Positions 43,472-52,921 are shown, counted from the first letter of the stretch. The stretch is DNA of 64,000 bases from Mesorhizobium sp. J8 (GCF_016591715.1 NZ_AP024109.1:3162001-3226000), one strand, 5' to 3'. A program made the numbers and translations. The notes: generated by a model from the letters alone, not told the origin.

Positions 43472-44332
43472 CGGCTTTCAGACCAAAGGACTGCGGATTT
43501 CACTTCGGAGCGCGAGCGGCTGGTGCGCCTGAGCTATCGGATGCTGGGGTCAGTCAGCGAGGCGGAGGATGTTGTGCAGGATGCTTGGTTGCGCTGGGCA
43601 GGCACCGAGGACGAAATCGGCGCTCCCGCCGCCTACCTCACTCGTATCGTCACCCGACTATGTCTTGATCGCATGAAGTCAGCACGGGCGCGTCGCGAGA
43701 CCTATGTCGGCCCTTGGCTGCCGGAGCCATTGGTCGAGACTGCAGATGCGTACGAAACCATTGCCGACGATGTAACTGTGACGCTGATGGTAGCACTGGA
43801 GCGACTGTCGCCCCTCGAGCGGGCAGCGTTCCTGCTCCACGAAGTGTTCGACGTAGCGCTAACCGAGGTGGCGGTCGTGCTTGATCGTGAACCTGCCGCA
43901 GTTCGGCAGCTTGCTTCTCGCGCACGCAAGAATGTTCAGACCGCACGGCAACGGTACAGCGTCGGCGCGGCGGAGGCCGAGCGAATCGCCCGCGCCTTTT
44001 TTGCTGCGTCGCGCGACGGCGATGTCGCCGCGCTTTCAGCCCTGCTCGCGCGCGATGTAGAGATCCATAGCGATGGCGGTGGCAAGGTGCTGGCCTTCCG
44101 CAATGTTGTTCGCGGCGTTGAGCGTGCACTGCGCCTCTTCGTTTCTGCTCACCGCAAGGCTTTGACCCCGCCCACTTTCTTGCGAACTGCGATCATTGAC
44201 GGCCTGTCGGGTTATGTCAGCCTCGACCCGAGCGGTGCGCTGCAGACAACAGCGCTGGGCATCCGCGAGAGCAAGATCTTCGCTATCTATATCGTCAAAA
44301 ATCCAGACAAGCTGACGCACATTAGGGTCTAG
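43472..44332 (+). CDS. ECF41-group sigma factor with fused SnoaL-like regulatory domain
   Basis: A 286-residue sigma factor. Region 2 is LVRLSYRMLGSVSEAEDVVQ and region 4 is LSPLERAAFLLHEVFDVALT. The linker carries WLPEP (residues 83-87) and the C-terminal SnoaL-like domain carries DGGGK (202-206) and NPDKL (278-282), the three diagnostic motifs of ECF41. In this group the C-terminal extension replaces a separate anti-sigma factor. The ATG at 43472 is preferred; ATG 43415 is an in-frame alternative. The gene pair is a self-contained regulon placed within phage tail genes. Confidence 0.93.
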   Translation, partial: RLSDQRTADFTSERERLVRLSYRMLGSVSEAEDVVQDAWLRWAGTEDEIGAPAAYLTRIVTRLCLDRMKSARARRETYVGPWLPEPLVETADAYETIADDVTVTLMVALERLSPLERAAFLLHEVFDVALTEVAVVLDREPAAVRQLASRARKNVQTARQRYSVGAAEAERIARAFFAASRDGDVAALSALLARDVEIHSDGGGKVLAFRNVVRGVERALRLFVSAHRKALTPPTFLRTAIIDGLSGYVSLDPSGALQTTALGIRESKIFAIYIVKNPDKLTHIRV

Positions 44333-44469
44333 TAGGCCTCCAGCGCGGTCGAAGCACCGAAGCGTCCGCCTTAACGTTTTCGCGGCTGAAACAGACGGGC
44401 GGCTTTCCACCCAGAACTACTCTGCGCTTCGGTACCAAGCGTTAAGCGTTCACCACTAGGAGGGCTTTC

Positions 44470-44688
44470 ATGCAGCTCATCGTAACGCACCGCGCGCCGC
44501 ATCTCGGCGCGGCGGGAACCTCGATCGACTTGACACTGTCGCAGGCGGTCTATGAGCGCCTTCGCGGCCATGTTGTCGAACCGGCCGCGCCGCCGCATTC
44601 GCCGAAGGCTGGGGCCAGCAAACCCCGTGAGCCGAAGGTGCCAAAGGAAAGGCCTGCCCTTCGTAGCCCGAAGGGCGCAGAAGGGTGA
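44470..44688 (+). CDS. Small phage tail-region protein
   Basis: A 72-residue protein after AGGAGG (6 bp before the ATG). The N-terminus LGAAGTSIDLTLSQAVYERL is ordered and the C-terminus is Pro/Lys-rich and probably disordered. It overlaps the gp25-like gene by 4 bp. It is at the right edge of the inserted ECF41 cassette. Function unknown. Confidence 0.55.
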   Translation: MQLIVTHRAPHLGAAGTSIDLTLSQAVYERLRGHVVEPAAPPHSPKAGASKPREPKVPKERPALRSPKGAEG

Positions 44689-45077
44689 CGCAATTCGGCA
44701 TGGATCGCTTGACGGGTCTCCGCCAGAGCGGCTGGGACAATGTCATCCAGGCGATCGAGATCCTGCTGACGACGCGCTACTTCGAACGGTGCTTGAGGGA
44801 ATATGTCGGCAGCCCGGTGCCCGCTCTGCTGGGCGAACTGGCGAATGTCCAGACCGTCATCCGCTTCCAGTGGTCGGTCGCGGCCGTGATCCTGCTTTTC
44901 GAGCCGCGCTTCACGCCGACGCGCATTTCGCCGCTGACGCTCGATCGCACGGGCGCATCCGACTGGGTCATCGAAGGCATCTATCGGCCGCGCGCCCATC
45001 TCGGCGACATGACCCCGGCCGGCACCGTCTCGCTGCGCCTCGGTCAGGCCGGCGGCCAACTGATCGTAACGGGGTAG
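44685..45077 (+). CDS. Baseplate wedge protein (GPW/gp25 family)
   Basis: A 130-residue protein, GTG start. GMDRLTGLRQSGWDNVIQAI, EILLTTRYFERCLREYVGSP and VIRFQWSVAAVILLFEPRFT match the gp25/lysozyme-like wedge family of P2/T4-type baseplates. It is followed by a palindromic repeat unit. Confidence 0.85.
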   Translation: MTQFGMDRLTGLRQSGWDNVIQAIEILLTTRYFERCLREYVGSPVPALLGELANVQTVIRFQWSVAAVILLFEPRFTPTRISPLTLDRTGASDWVIEGIYRPRAHLGDMTPAGTVSLRLGQAGGQLIVTG

Positions 45078-45178
45078 ACGGGCCGGGCCCGCAAGCCCGA
45101 CCGGGCGTCGCGGCTCTTGCCGCGCCCCGCCGGAGCCGCAGGCGGCGACGCCGCCGGTGCGCGCCGGGAGGCAACCAG
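45078..45178. repeat. Palindromic element PE-2 (right half)
   Basis: This stretch contains GCAAGCCCGACCGGGCGTCG (from 45091) and CGCCGGAGCCGCAGGCGGCG (from about 45129), closely matching the right arm of the element at 41894-42099. The left arm is missing. It begins directly after the gp25 stop codon and fills the gap before the J gene. Confidence 0.7.
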
Positions 45179-45187
45179 GAAACAACG

Positions 45188-46051
45188 ATGCTCGATCTGT
45201 CCACGCTCGAGGGCTTGCCGGCGCCGCAGGCGATCTCCGTCACGTCGGAGGCCGACGCTCTCGCCGCGATCAAGGCCGTCTTCGTCGACCTGGCGACTGC
45301 CTATGGTCTCGACGTCTCCGGCATCATCGACCTCGAGGGCGAGCCGGGCAACATCCAGTTGCAGGTCGGCGCATTCAGGGAAGTCCTCTACCGCGCGGCC
45401 ATCAACGACGCCGTAAAGGCGAACCTGCTGGCTTTTGCCGCTGGCGCGGACCTCGACCATCTCGCCGCCTTCTACGACGTGCTGCGGCTCGACGGCGAGA
45501 CTGATGCCAGGCTCCGCGCCCGCACCGTGGTCGCTATATCCGGCCGCTCGACCGCCGGCTCCGAGGACTGGTACAAGAGCGCGGCGTTCCGGGCGAGCAT
45601 CCGCGTCAAGGATGTCGCCGTCTATCGCGTCGGTACCGGCCCGGACATTCGCATCGCCGTGCTCGCGACCGACAATTTCGGCGAGCCGGATGCCGCGCTG
45701 CTCGCCGCGGTCGACGCCGAGGTGCAGAAGAACAGCGTGCGGGTGATCTCCGACCGCGTCACCGTGGTCTCGGCCACAAGCGCCACGGTCAACGTCGCCG
45801 CCGATATCTGGCTCCTGCCGACGACGCCGATGACCGTCTTCGACAGCCTCGAGGCGCTGTTGCGCCAGTCATTGGCCGACGAGGGCGGGCTCGGCTTCAA
45901 CCTGACGCGATCCTGGCTGGTTTCCAAGCTCCAGGTGCCCGGCGTCCAGAAGGTGTCGTTGACCGCTCCGGTGACCGACACGACGGTGGATGACGGCGCC
46001 GCGGTGAAGCTCGGCACGGTCGCGCTGACCTATAAGGGCCGCGACCGGTGA
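45188..46051 (+). CDS. Baseplate J family protein
   Basis: A 287-residue baseplate wedge protein of the P2 gpJ/Mu gp47 family: GNIQLQVGAFREVLYRAAIN, LLAFAAGADLDHLAAFYDVL, DARLRARTVVAISGRSTAGS, EDWYKSAAFRASIRVKDVAV. ATG 45188 follows AGGAAACAACG; the open frame extends back to 44552 through the repeat but is unsupported. It overlaps the next gene by 4 bp. Confidence 0.9.
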   Translation: MLDLSTLEGLPAPQAISVTSEADALAAIKAVFVDLATAYGLDVSGIIDLEGEPGNIQLQVGAFREVLYRAAINDAVKANLLAFAAGADLDHLAAFYDVLRLDGETDARLRARTVVAISGRSTAGSEDWYKSAAFRASIRVKDVAVYRVGTGPDIRIAVLATDNFGEPDAALLAAVDAEVQKNSVRVISDRVTVVSATSATVNVAADIWLLPTTPMTVFDSLEALLRQSLADEGGLGFNLTRSWLVSKLQVPGVQKVSLTAPVTDTTVDDGAAVKLGTVALTYKGRDR

Positions 46052-47175
46052 GCGATCGGCAGAACCTGCTGCCGCAGAACGCGACGGCCTTCGAGCGCGC
46101 GCTGTCGGAATCGCTCGACCGCCTGCCGGAGCTGCAGCCCGGCTTCGACGAGCTGCGCGGCTTCAAGTTCGCGCCCGTGCAGGAATCTATCCTGCCATGG
46201 CTGGTGGTTGAGTACGGGCTTGGCGGGGTCACGCAATATCTGCCGGACCTCGCCTCGGTCATCGAATATGGCTTGCGGTGGCAGCGGGTGAAGGGCACCC
46301 CGCAGGGCGTGGCCGAAAGCCTGACATGGGTCGGCTACGCCTTCTCGACCTTCTACGAGGCGCCGCTGCGGCGCACGCGCTGGCACCTCTACGAGCTCGA
46401 GCTCGACCGCTTCCGCGACAATGAAGACGACCTTGCCACGATCGAGGCGGTCGTTCGCCTGTCGGACCCTGTGCGCTCCGAATTCTACCGCGCGTGGAAT
46501 GGCTACAATGTGCGCGAGCACGATTGGGACTATTCGGTCTGGGACGACGGCATCTGGGACGACGCTTCCGGTGTCTTCCTGCATGCGGGCGGCGTCAAAT
46601 GGTCGTTCGGCCGCACCTTCGACGCCGGCTTTCACGAGCTCACCGAGGCCGAGCTGACCGCGCTCGGCGCATGGATCGAGCCGGTCGAGGGCGGCTCCAT
46701 CAGTTGGGGACCGTTCCCCTGGAACACGCCCGGGCTGCAATGGGTGTCGGATGCGGCAGCCTCGCGCGCGCAGATCATCGCCACCGCGCTTTTGGCAAAG
46801 ACCTGCTGGATTGGCGTCTACCGTCAGGACGGATCGCCGATCGGCTTCCGCAAGGCGCGGGTCTACCGGCCGGTGGCCGCGCTCTTCGGTGGCTATTACC
46901 AGGCCGCGGGGCAGGGCTGGATCGCGGCCGACGTTCCCGGCGCGAATATCTACGTCGACGCCATGATGGATTTCGCCGAGGGCGACGGCGAGACAGTCCA
47001 TTCATGGAGCGTCACGCTTGGCGGCGCGCCGGTTGGCGCGCACCCGGCGGGCATCATGTGGTTGCCCGGCGCCGCCATCGCCGGCGGCGCCATCGTCGGC
47101 GGCTTCGACATCGCGCCGGCGCAGCTCGGCAAGACTTCGCGCGAGCGCTTTCGCGCCATCCTGAAAATCGCCTGA
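46048..47175 (+). CDS. Tail protein I family
   Basis: A 375-residue protein, GTG start coupled to J. NATAFERALSESLDRLPELQ, ILPWLVVEYGLGGVTQYLPD, LRWQRVKGTPQGVAESLTWV match P2 gpI-like proteins; the C-terminal 200 residues are an extra beta-rich domain (GGVKWSFGRTFDAGFHELTE) absent from short P2 gpI. It forms part of the baseplate and fibre attachment. A perfect GCGCGC hairpin lies behind the stop (47176-47192). Confidence 0.85.
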   Translation: MSDRQNLLPQNATAFERALSESLDRLPELQPGFDELRGFKFAPVQESILPWLVVEYGLGGVTQYLPDLASVIEYGLRWQRVKGTPQGVAESLTWVGYAFSTFYEAPLRRTRWHLYELELDRFRDNEDDLATIEAVVRLSDPVRSEFYRAWNGYNVREHDWDYSVWDDGIWDDASGVFLHAGGVKWSFGRTFDAGFHELTEAELTALGAWIEPVEGGSISWGPFPWNTPGLQWVSDAAASRAQIIATALLAKTCWIGVYRQDGSPIGFRKARVYRPVAALFGGYYQAAGQGWIAADVPGANIYVDAMMDFAEGDGETVHSWSVTLGGAPVGAHPAGIMWLPGAAIAGGAIVGGFDIAPAQLGKTSRERFRAILKIA

Positions 47176-47215
47176 CGCGCGCTTGCGCGCGCACTCTTCT
47201 GAAAACAGAGGCAAA

Positions 47216-50200
47216 ATGGCTTACGAGCACAAATCGGGACTGTCCGGCGCCTATGACCGGTCGGTCGCCTTCCCGCTGTGGGACGGCGTTCTGAACCGCG
47301 CCGGCCGGCTTGGCCAAGCGGCCGAGCTGTTCGAGGCGCAACAGATCCTGCAGCGGAAGATCCGCTCGATCGGCAACCTGGTCGCGCGCGACGGCGACCG
47401 CGTCGAGGGCGCCGACATCATCATCGACGCCGAGGCCGAGACCGTTACGCTGACGGTCGGCCGGCTCTACATCAACGGCCGCGTGCTCGACGCGCCCGCG
47501 GCCGTGCTGACCAGTGTTCCCATGGCCGGCGCGGTGCATATCGGCGTCCGGCTGGTCGAGACCTATGTGACCGAACTGGATGAGCCGGCCCTCTACGGCC
47601 TCACGCCCGGCGCGCTGTCCGAAGGCGAGGCGGGTGCCGCCCGCGTCGTCCAGACGCTGACCTGGGGCTTTTCCGGCGACGCCGGCGAGGGCGACCTCTA
47701 TTCGGTCTATCTGCTCAAGGACGGCGTCGCCATCGACCAGACGCCGCCGCCGAACCTGACCGGCATCAACGCGCAGCTTGCGGTCTATGACTTCGACGCC
47801 AACGGCAACTACATCGTCACGGGCTGCGCTGTTTCCGCCCTTGGCAAGGACGGCACCGACCAGGTGTTTTCCATCGCGGAGGGTGTCGCCAACATCAAGG
47901 GCCAGAAGCGCACCCGCTACGCGGCGCTGCGGCATCGCGAACTGGAAACCTTCGACCTGTTCCGCATCCCGACCGAGGTGCACACGTTCGGCGCCAACCC
48001 GACCGTTGTGACCCTCAACCACGGGCCGATCGCCACTATCCGCGAAGTCCTGGTCGAGAAGGAAGTCACCGAGACCGTCGTGCGCGGCGGCACCGTGAAC
48101 GGGTCCGATGCGCTGGTCAACACGGGCGTCACGGCGATCCTCGAAGTCAAGCTTGGCGGCACGACCTACGCGTCGCCTGCGGACTACGTGAAGGCCGGCG
48201 ACCTTGTGTCGTGGGCGCCCGGTGGCGCGGAACCGGCCGCCGGCAACGGCTACACCGTCAAATATCGCTATCTCGGCATCGTCTCCCCGACCGACATCAC
48301 CGCGACAAGCATCACCGTCGCCGGCGGCGTCAACGGCGGGCAAATCCAGGTCGACTATGACTTCAAGCTGCCGCGCGTCGACATCCTCGGCATGGATAGC
48401 GACGGCAATTCGGTCTATCTGAAGGGCGTTTCCAGCCGCACCAATGCGCTGCCGCCGACCGTTCCCGCCGACGTGCTGCCGCTGGCGCTCATCGAGAACA
48501 ACTGGACCGGCACGCCGGACGTCACAGACATCGGTGTCCGCGCCTACACGATGGCGAAGATCGACCGGATGTATAACAGCCTGGTCGACGCGCTGGACCT
48601 GATCGCGCTCGAGCGTCTGCAGCGCGACATCGACAGCCGCGAGCCGATCTCGAAGAACGGGGTCTTCGTCGATCCCTTCACCTCGGACCGCTATCGCGAC
48701 GAGGGCGAACCGCAGACTGCCGCCGTGTTCGGCGGGCTCTTGCGGCTGGCGATCGACCCGACCTTCCACCCGATCAACCTGCCGGGCGTCACGCTGCTCA
48801 ACTGGACGGAAGAGGTCGCGGTCGAGCAGGCGCTAGCCACCCGCTGCACGAAGATCAATCCCTACCAGAACTTCGAGCCGCTGCCAGCGTCGATGACGAT
48901 CAACCCGCCGGTGGATTACTGGACCGAGACCGCCACCGAATGGGCGTCGGACAGCGCCGCCGCGCTCTCCTCGCCGGTCGTCATCACCACGTCGAGGTCG
49001 ACCAGCGGCCGCACCACGACCACCACCACCACGACGCAAAGGGAAACGATCCAGAGCTCGACGCGCGAAGAGGCCTTGGCCTATCTGCGGCAGATCTCGC
49101 TGCAGTTCACGATCAAGGGCTTCGGCGCCGGCGAAAACCTGACCAAGCTCGATTTCGACGGCATCGACGTCAACCCCGGCGGCCTTTCCGCCGATGGCGC
49201 CGGCCAGATCGTCGGCAACTTCATGATCCCGGCCAATGTCCCGGCTGGCTCGAAGGGCGTCGTCGCCGAAGGCCAGGGCGGATCGAAGGCCGCCGCGATC
49301 TTCGTAGGCCAGGGCACGATCGACATCGAGACGCTTCGCCGCGTCATCACCACGACGGTGCAGTCGACATCCGTCACGGCGCCGCGCGAGACGGGAGGAA
49401 ACGCCGGCCCTGCTCACACCGGCGGCATGGGTCTTGATCCGCTGGCGCAGACCTTCACCCTGGTCGAAGGACGGCATCTCGCGGGGGTCAACCTGAAGGT
49501 CTGCCAGGTGGGCGATCCGGACAACGCGCTGCTGATCGAGATCGTCGAGGTCGAGAACGGCATCCCGACGGTGAACGTCGTCGCGCAGGCCTTCTACGAC
49601 ATGCACGACGTGGTTATCGGCCAGTGGACGGAAGTCCGGTTCCCCTATCCGATCTGGGTGCCGGCGGGCGTCGAACACGCCTTCGTCGTGAAGACGAATG
49701 ATGCCAACCACTCGATCATGACCGCCAAGCTCGGCGACTTCGACGCCGATCTTCAGCAGCCGGTCGCAGCGCAGCCCTATTCGGTCGGCGTCATGCTGTC
49801 GTCTTCGAACGCGCAGACCTGGACGCCTCACCAGGACGAGGACATCTGCTTCCAGTTGATCGCCGCCAAGTTCGCGCCGGCGACCAAGACGGTCAATGTC
49901 GGCACCTTCGCGGCCGCGAACATGAGCGACCTCTTGATCCGCGCCGAGGTCGAACTGCCGACCGCGGCGGCCGAGATGCATTTCGAGGTCGAACTCGACG
50001 ACGGTTCCGTCACGCTGCTCAACCCGGGCCAGGCGTGGGAGCTGCAGACCTTCTATACCGGCAATGTGCAGGTGCGGGCGGTGCTCGCGGGCTCGACGAA
50101 AGTCTCGCCCGTGGTGTTCCCGGTGATCCTGGCGATCGAGGGTGAACTGCAGACGACCGGGACCTATGTGACGCGCGCCTTCACGATGGGCACCGGCGTC

Positions 50201-50455
50201 GACATCCTGTCCTACCTGAAGACGAAGATCCCGACCGGCGCCACTATTCTCCTGCATGCCGACGCGGCTAACGACGCCTGGTCGGCGATGGCGCAGGTGA
50301 CGCAGACGCCGCTTCAGGACGCCGGCTGGATCGAGCGCAAATACAATGTCTTCGGCTTCAACGCCAATCCGGTCGGCCGCATCAGGATCACGCTCACCGG
50401 CACGCCGGCGGCGCGGCCGATGGCCTATGACTTCCGGGCGATCTCGACGCCTTAA
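47216..50455 (+). CDS. DUF4815 domain phage structural protein
   Basis: A 1079-residue protein. The N-terminus FPLWDGVLNRAGRLGQAAEL, FEAQQILQRKIRSIGNLVAR, DGDRVEGADIIIDAEAETVT is the DUF4815 signature. A Thr/Arg-rich linker follows around residue 600 (TTSRSTSGRTTTTTTTTQRE) and several beta-rich repeats to the C-terminus. Proteins of this kind are large baseplate/fibre components, the largest here besides the tape measure. ATG 47216 follows CAGAGGC; the frame to 47183 is untypical. Confidence 0.85.
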   Translation: MAYEHKSGLSGAYDRSVAFPLWDGVLNRAGRLGQAAELFEAQQILQRKIRSIGNLVARDGDRVEGADIIIDAEAETVTLTVGRLYINGRVLDAPAAVLTSVPMAGAVHIGVRLVETYVTELDEPALYGLTPGALSEGEAGAARVVQTLTWGFSGDAGEGDLYSVYLLKDGVAIDQTPPPNLTGINAQLAVYDFDANGNYIVTGCAVSALGKDGTDQVFSIAEGVANIKGQKRTRYAALRHRELETFDLFRIPTEVHTFGANPTVVTLNHGPIATIREVLVEKEVTETVVRGGTVNGSDALVNTGVTAILEVKLGGTTYASPADYVKAGDLVSWAPGGAEPAAGNGYTVKYRYLGIVSPTDITATSITVAGGVNGGQIQVDYDFKLPRVDILGMDSDGNSVYLKGVSSRTNALPPTVPADVLPLALIENNWTGTPDVTDIGVRAYTMAKIDRMYNSLVDALDLIALERLQRDIDSREPISKNGVFVDPFTSDRYRDEGEPQTAAVFGGLLRLAIDPTFHPINLPGVTLLNWTEEVAVEQALATRCTKINPYQNFEPLPASMTINPPVDYWTETATEWASDSAAALSSPVVITTSRSTSGRTTTTTTTTQRETIQSSTREEALAYLRQISLQFTIKGFGAGENLTKLDFDGIDVNPGGLSADGAGQIVGNFMIPANVPAGSKGVVAEGQGGSKAAAIFVGQGTIDIETLRRVITTTVQSTSVTAPRETGGNAGPAHTGGMGLDPLAQTFTLVEGRHLAGVNLKVCQVGDPDNALLIEIVEVENGIPTVNVVAQAFYDMHDVVIGQWTEVRFPYPIWVPAGVEHAFVVKTNDANHSIMTAKLGDFDADLQQPVAAQPYSVGVMLSSSNAQTWTPHQDEDICFQLIAAKFAPATKTVNVGTFAAANMSDLLIRAEVELPTAAAEMHFEVELDDGSVTLLNPGQAWELQTFYTGNVQVRAVLAGSTKVSPVVFPVILAIEGELQTTGTYVTRAFTMGTGVDILSYLKTKIPTGATILLHADAANDAWSAMAQVTQTPLQDAGWIERKYNVFGFNANPVGRIRITLTGTPAARPMAYDFRAISTP

Positions 50456-50472
50456 CCTCGAATAGGACCGCC

Positions 50473-51819
50473 ATGCCCGTTGAAAACACGACGCCGAACC
50501 GGGGCTACCAGCTTCCGTTCGGCAGCAACAACCTCGAGGACGATGTCCTGCGGCTGATCGCGGCCCTGTCCGCGATCGACGTCGATGTCGCCGGACTGCT
50601 GGTCTCGGTCGCCCAGCGCGCGCTGCTGGTCCACAGCCACGTCATCGCCGACACGACCGGGCTGCAGGCGGCTCTCGACGCAAAGCAGGACGAGAGCGAG
50701 AAGGGCAACGCCAACGGCTACGCATCGCTCGGCGCCGACGGCAAGGTGCCGGCCGCCCAACTGCCGTCGACGCTCTTCGGCTCGCTCAACTATCAGGGCG
50801 ATTGGAACGCCAACACCAACAGCCCGACCATCCCGGCAGCCGCGGCCGGAAACAAGGGCTGGTACTACATGGTGTCGGTCGCCGGCGCAGCGAGCGTCGG
50901 CGGCATCACCGACTGGAAGGTCGGCGACTGGGCGGTCTCGGACGGCACGAAGTGGGTCAAGATCGACAACACCGATGCCGTCGCTTCGGTGGCTGGCCTG
51001 ACCGGCGCGATCACGGCGGCGGCGCTGAAGACCGCGCTCGCGATCGCAGTCGCCGACCTCACCGATGCATCGGCAAACGGGCGCTCGCTGATTTCCGCGG
51101 CGAACTATGCCGCGATGAAGACGCTGCTCGGCATCACGGCGGCGGATATCACCAACGCGTCGGCCAATGGACGCTCTCTGATTACCGCAGCCGACTACGC
51201 AGCGATGCGGACCCTACTTGGCCTGGTGATTGGCACGAACGTCGCCGCCATTGCCAGCCCAGCCTTCACCGGAACGCCGACTGCACCGACGCCGGCGGCG
51301 GGCGACAACTCAACCAAGATTGCCACGACGGCGTTTGTGGCCGGTCAGTCGGGTATCGCATCCGCAACGGTCCAAGCCGCGAGTGGCACGGCTATCACTT
51401 TCACCGGCATCCCTGCCGGCGTGAAAGAGATCACCATCATGGCCAGGGGTATCAGCTTTGCCGCTGCCGGGAGCTTGAAGATGCGTGTCGGGCCGGCTGC
51501 CGGTCTCGTCACCACCGGCTACGAAGGTGGCTACGGATTGTTCCAAAGCGCGTCGAACGCATTTGCAGTAACAGATGCGATGTTTGCTGGTCAGACAAAT
51601 AACTCTGGCGATAGCGTCATGTGCTTTGGCAAGCTGTTCTTGATGGACGCCGTCAACAACGTATGGGGCTGGTCTGCAACGGGTTACTCCCCTGGCAGAA
51701 ATGCTTTCGTCCTAGCCAGCGCTATCGCCCTCAGCGGACCGCTTTCGCAAATCAGCTTTTTTGAATCTGCTGGCAGCTCGTTCGACGCAGGCACGCTCAA
51801 CATCGCATGGAGCAAGTGA
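50473..51819 (+). CDS. Tail fibre protein with tandem repeats and divergent C-terminus
   Basis: A 448-residue fibre. The N-terminal NRGYQLPFGSNNLEDDVLRL anchor is followed by a shaft with KVPAAQLPSTLFGSLNYQGD. Two 31-residue tandem repeats contain SANGRSLISAANYAAMKTLL and SANGRSLITAADYAAMRTLL. From about base 51360 the coding sequence becomes less G+C-rich and encodes a beta-rich receptor-binding-type end (GIPAGVKEITIMARGISFAA to AGTLNIAWSK), suggesting module exchange at the tip. The stop overlaps the next start (TGATG). Confidence 0.85.
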   Translation: MPVENTTPNRGYQLPFGSNNLEDDVLRLIAALSAIDVDVAGLLVSVAQRALLVHSHVIADTTGLQAALDAKQDESEKGNANGYASLGADGKVPAAQLPSTLFGSLNYQGDWNANTNSPTIPAAAAGNKGWYYMVSVAGAASVGGITDWKVGDWAVSDGTKWVKIDNTDAVASVAGLTGAITAAALKTALAIAVADLTDASANGRSLISAANYAAMKTLLGITAADITNASANGRSLITAADYAAMRTLLGLVIGTNVAAIASPAFTGTPTAPTPAAGDNSTKIATTAFVAGQSGIASATVQAASGTAITFTGIPAGVKEITIMARGISFAAAGSLKMRVGPAAGLVTTGYEGGYGLFQSASNAFAVTDAMFAGQTNNSGDSVMCFGKLFLMDAVNNVWGWSATGYSPGRNAFVLASAIALSGPLSQISFFESAGSSFDAGTLNIAWSK

Positions 51820-52112
51820 TGGCCGAAGAAACCATCGTCGACGTTATGACCGGCGAGGTCACGGTTAATCCTGATTGGGTCATGGAAAACGCAGGTCCGC
51901 CCTACCGACCGACCGTGCTGAAATCGACCGTACAGGCCCGCATTATCACCGCTGGCAAGATGGATGAGGCCTATGCCATGCTCACCGCGAACCCGGTCTA
52001 TTTCGCGCGGTGGTTCGCGCCTGATCATCCTGTTGTCTACTGCGATGATCCCGATGCGGTTGGTTTGGTCGACGCGCTGAACCTCGACCCGGCAGAAATC
52101 CTCGCTCCTTAG
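51819..52112 (+). CDS. Small protein behind tail fibre (probable fibre assembly factor)
   Basis: A 97-residue protein (ETIVDVMTGEVTVNPDWVME, STVQARIITAGKMDEAYAML, RWFAPDHPVVYCDDPDAVGL). Its place directly after the fibre gene, with overlapping stop/start, is typical of tail-fibre assembly chaperones, but the sequence gives no firm family. It converges on the methyltransferase gene with a 4-bp overlap. Confidence 0.6.
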   Translation: MAEETIVDVMTGEVTVNPDWVMENAGPPYRPTVLKSTVQARIITAGKMDEAYAMLTANPVYFARWFAPDHPVVYCDDPDAVGLVDALNLDPAEILAP

Positions 52113-52864
52113 GCGCGGCGATAAATCTTGGCTGGCTTCCTGATCGCCTTGTGCAGCATGCGGCTGAAAGTCATCGGGTATTTCTTCTGCATGAATCGCT
52201 CATAGGCCTCGACCCATTTGCCATGCCGCTCCGGCGCGATTTGCGATGGAGGGTTCTCGCCGGCAAACAGCGAAACTATCTTTTGCAGCCGACCATGGAA
52301 TGCATCGAGCTCTGGCCCCGAAAGCTTCGGCTTGCGAGCCACAACGGCGCTGTCGCGCCAGAAATTTTCGGGATTTGCGACCGCAATTTTATCTGTCTCG
52401 AAGTAGCACTCGACCAATTCCATGCCTGTGAGCGCGCAGAGAGCACCCCACGAGTCGGGATAGAACCGCCAGCAGTCGACTGGATAGCGGTGAACATGTC
52501 CGGCGCCCGGCGCGATTATCAGGGCAAGGCCGCCAGGCTTCGTCACGCGGGCGATCTCGGCAAACGTGACCCAGAAGAACGGGTTGTGCTCGAAGGTGGA
52601 TGCTGAGATGCAGATATCGAAAGAGCTATCCGCAATTTCGGGCCAAATGAACGTGTTTGATGGCACGATATCGACATTGTTGCCTGGTTCGATGTCCAGA
52701 CCGATGTAGGAGAACCGGGGCGCAGGAAAGAGAGGTTTGTAGGTGTCTTGTGCGTCGTAGGACTTTGAGCCGATCTCCAAAACACGCACGATTTCCGACT
52801 GCGCAAATTCTTCGCCGTAAACGTCCAGAAATACTTTAGCCTTCACTAAAGAGGTCTCGTGCAT
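52109..52864 (-). CDS. SAM-dependent methyltransferase, cargo gene next to tail fibre
   Basis: A 251-residue methyltransferase on the opposite strand of the late genes. Motif I is VRVLEIGSKSYDAQ, the acidic residue is in FSYIGLDIEPGNNVD, motif IV is SFDICISASTFEHNPF and VTKPGGLALIIAPGAGHVHR follows. The ATG at 52864 has GGAG 6 bp upstream. It may modify surface glycans or lipids, altering receptors in the lysogen; that is inferred from its location beside the fibre. Base use is less G+C-rich than the tail genes, suggesting recent acquisition. Confidence 0.8.
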   Translation of the reverse strand: MHETSLVKAKVFLDVYGEEFAQSEIVRVLEIGSKSYDAQDTYKPLFPAPRFSYIGLDIEPGNNVDIVPSNTFIWPEIADSSFDICISASTFEHNPFFWVTFAEIARVTKPGGLALIIAPGAGHVHRYPVDCWRFYPDSWGALCALTGMELVECYFETDKIAVANPENFWRDSAVVARKPKLSGPELDAFHGRLQKIVSLFAGENPPSQIAPERHGKWVEAYERFMQKKYPMTFSRMLHKAIRKPAKIYRRA

Positions 52865-52921
52865 CGCAGTCTCCAAATAATGGTGCTGCTCAATACCTGA
52901 AACCGAAGAACAACCCAAGAG

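Larger units (their letters stand above)
42641..44459. mobile_element. ECF41 cassette bounded by an 11-bp inverted repeat
   Basis: CTAGTGGTGAA at 42641-42651 (including the TAG stop of gene V) is matched by its exact reverse complement TTCACCACTAG at 44449-44459. Between them lie only the decarboxylase gene, its divergent sigma factor and their promoters. The flanks are tail genes. The repeats therefore mark the edges of an insertion of about 1.8 kb. No transposase is encoded, so it would depend on a helper in trans or on recombination. Confidence 0.6.
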
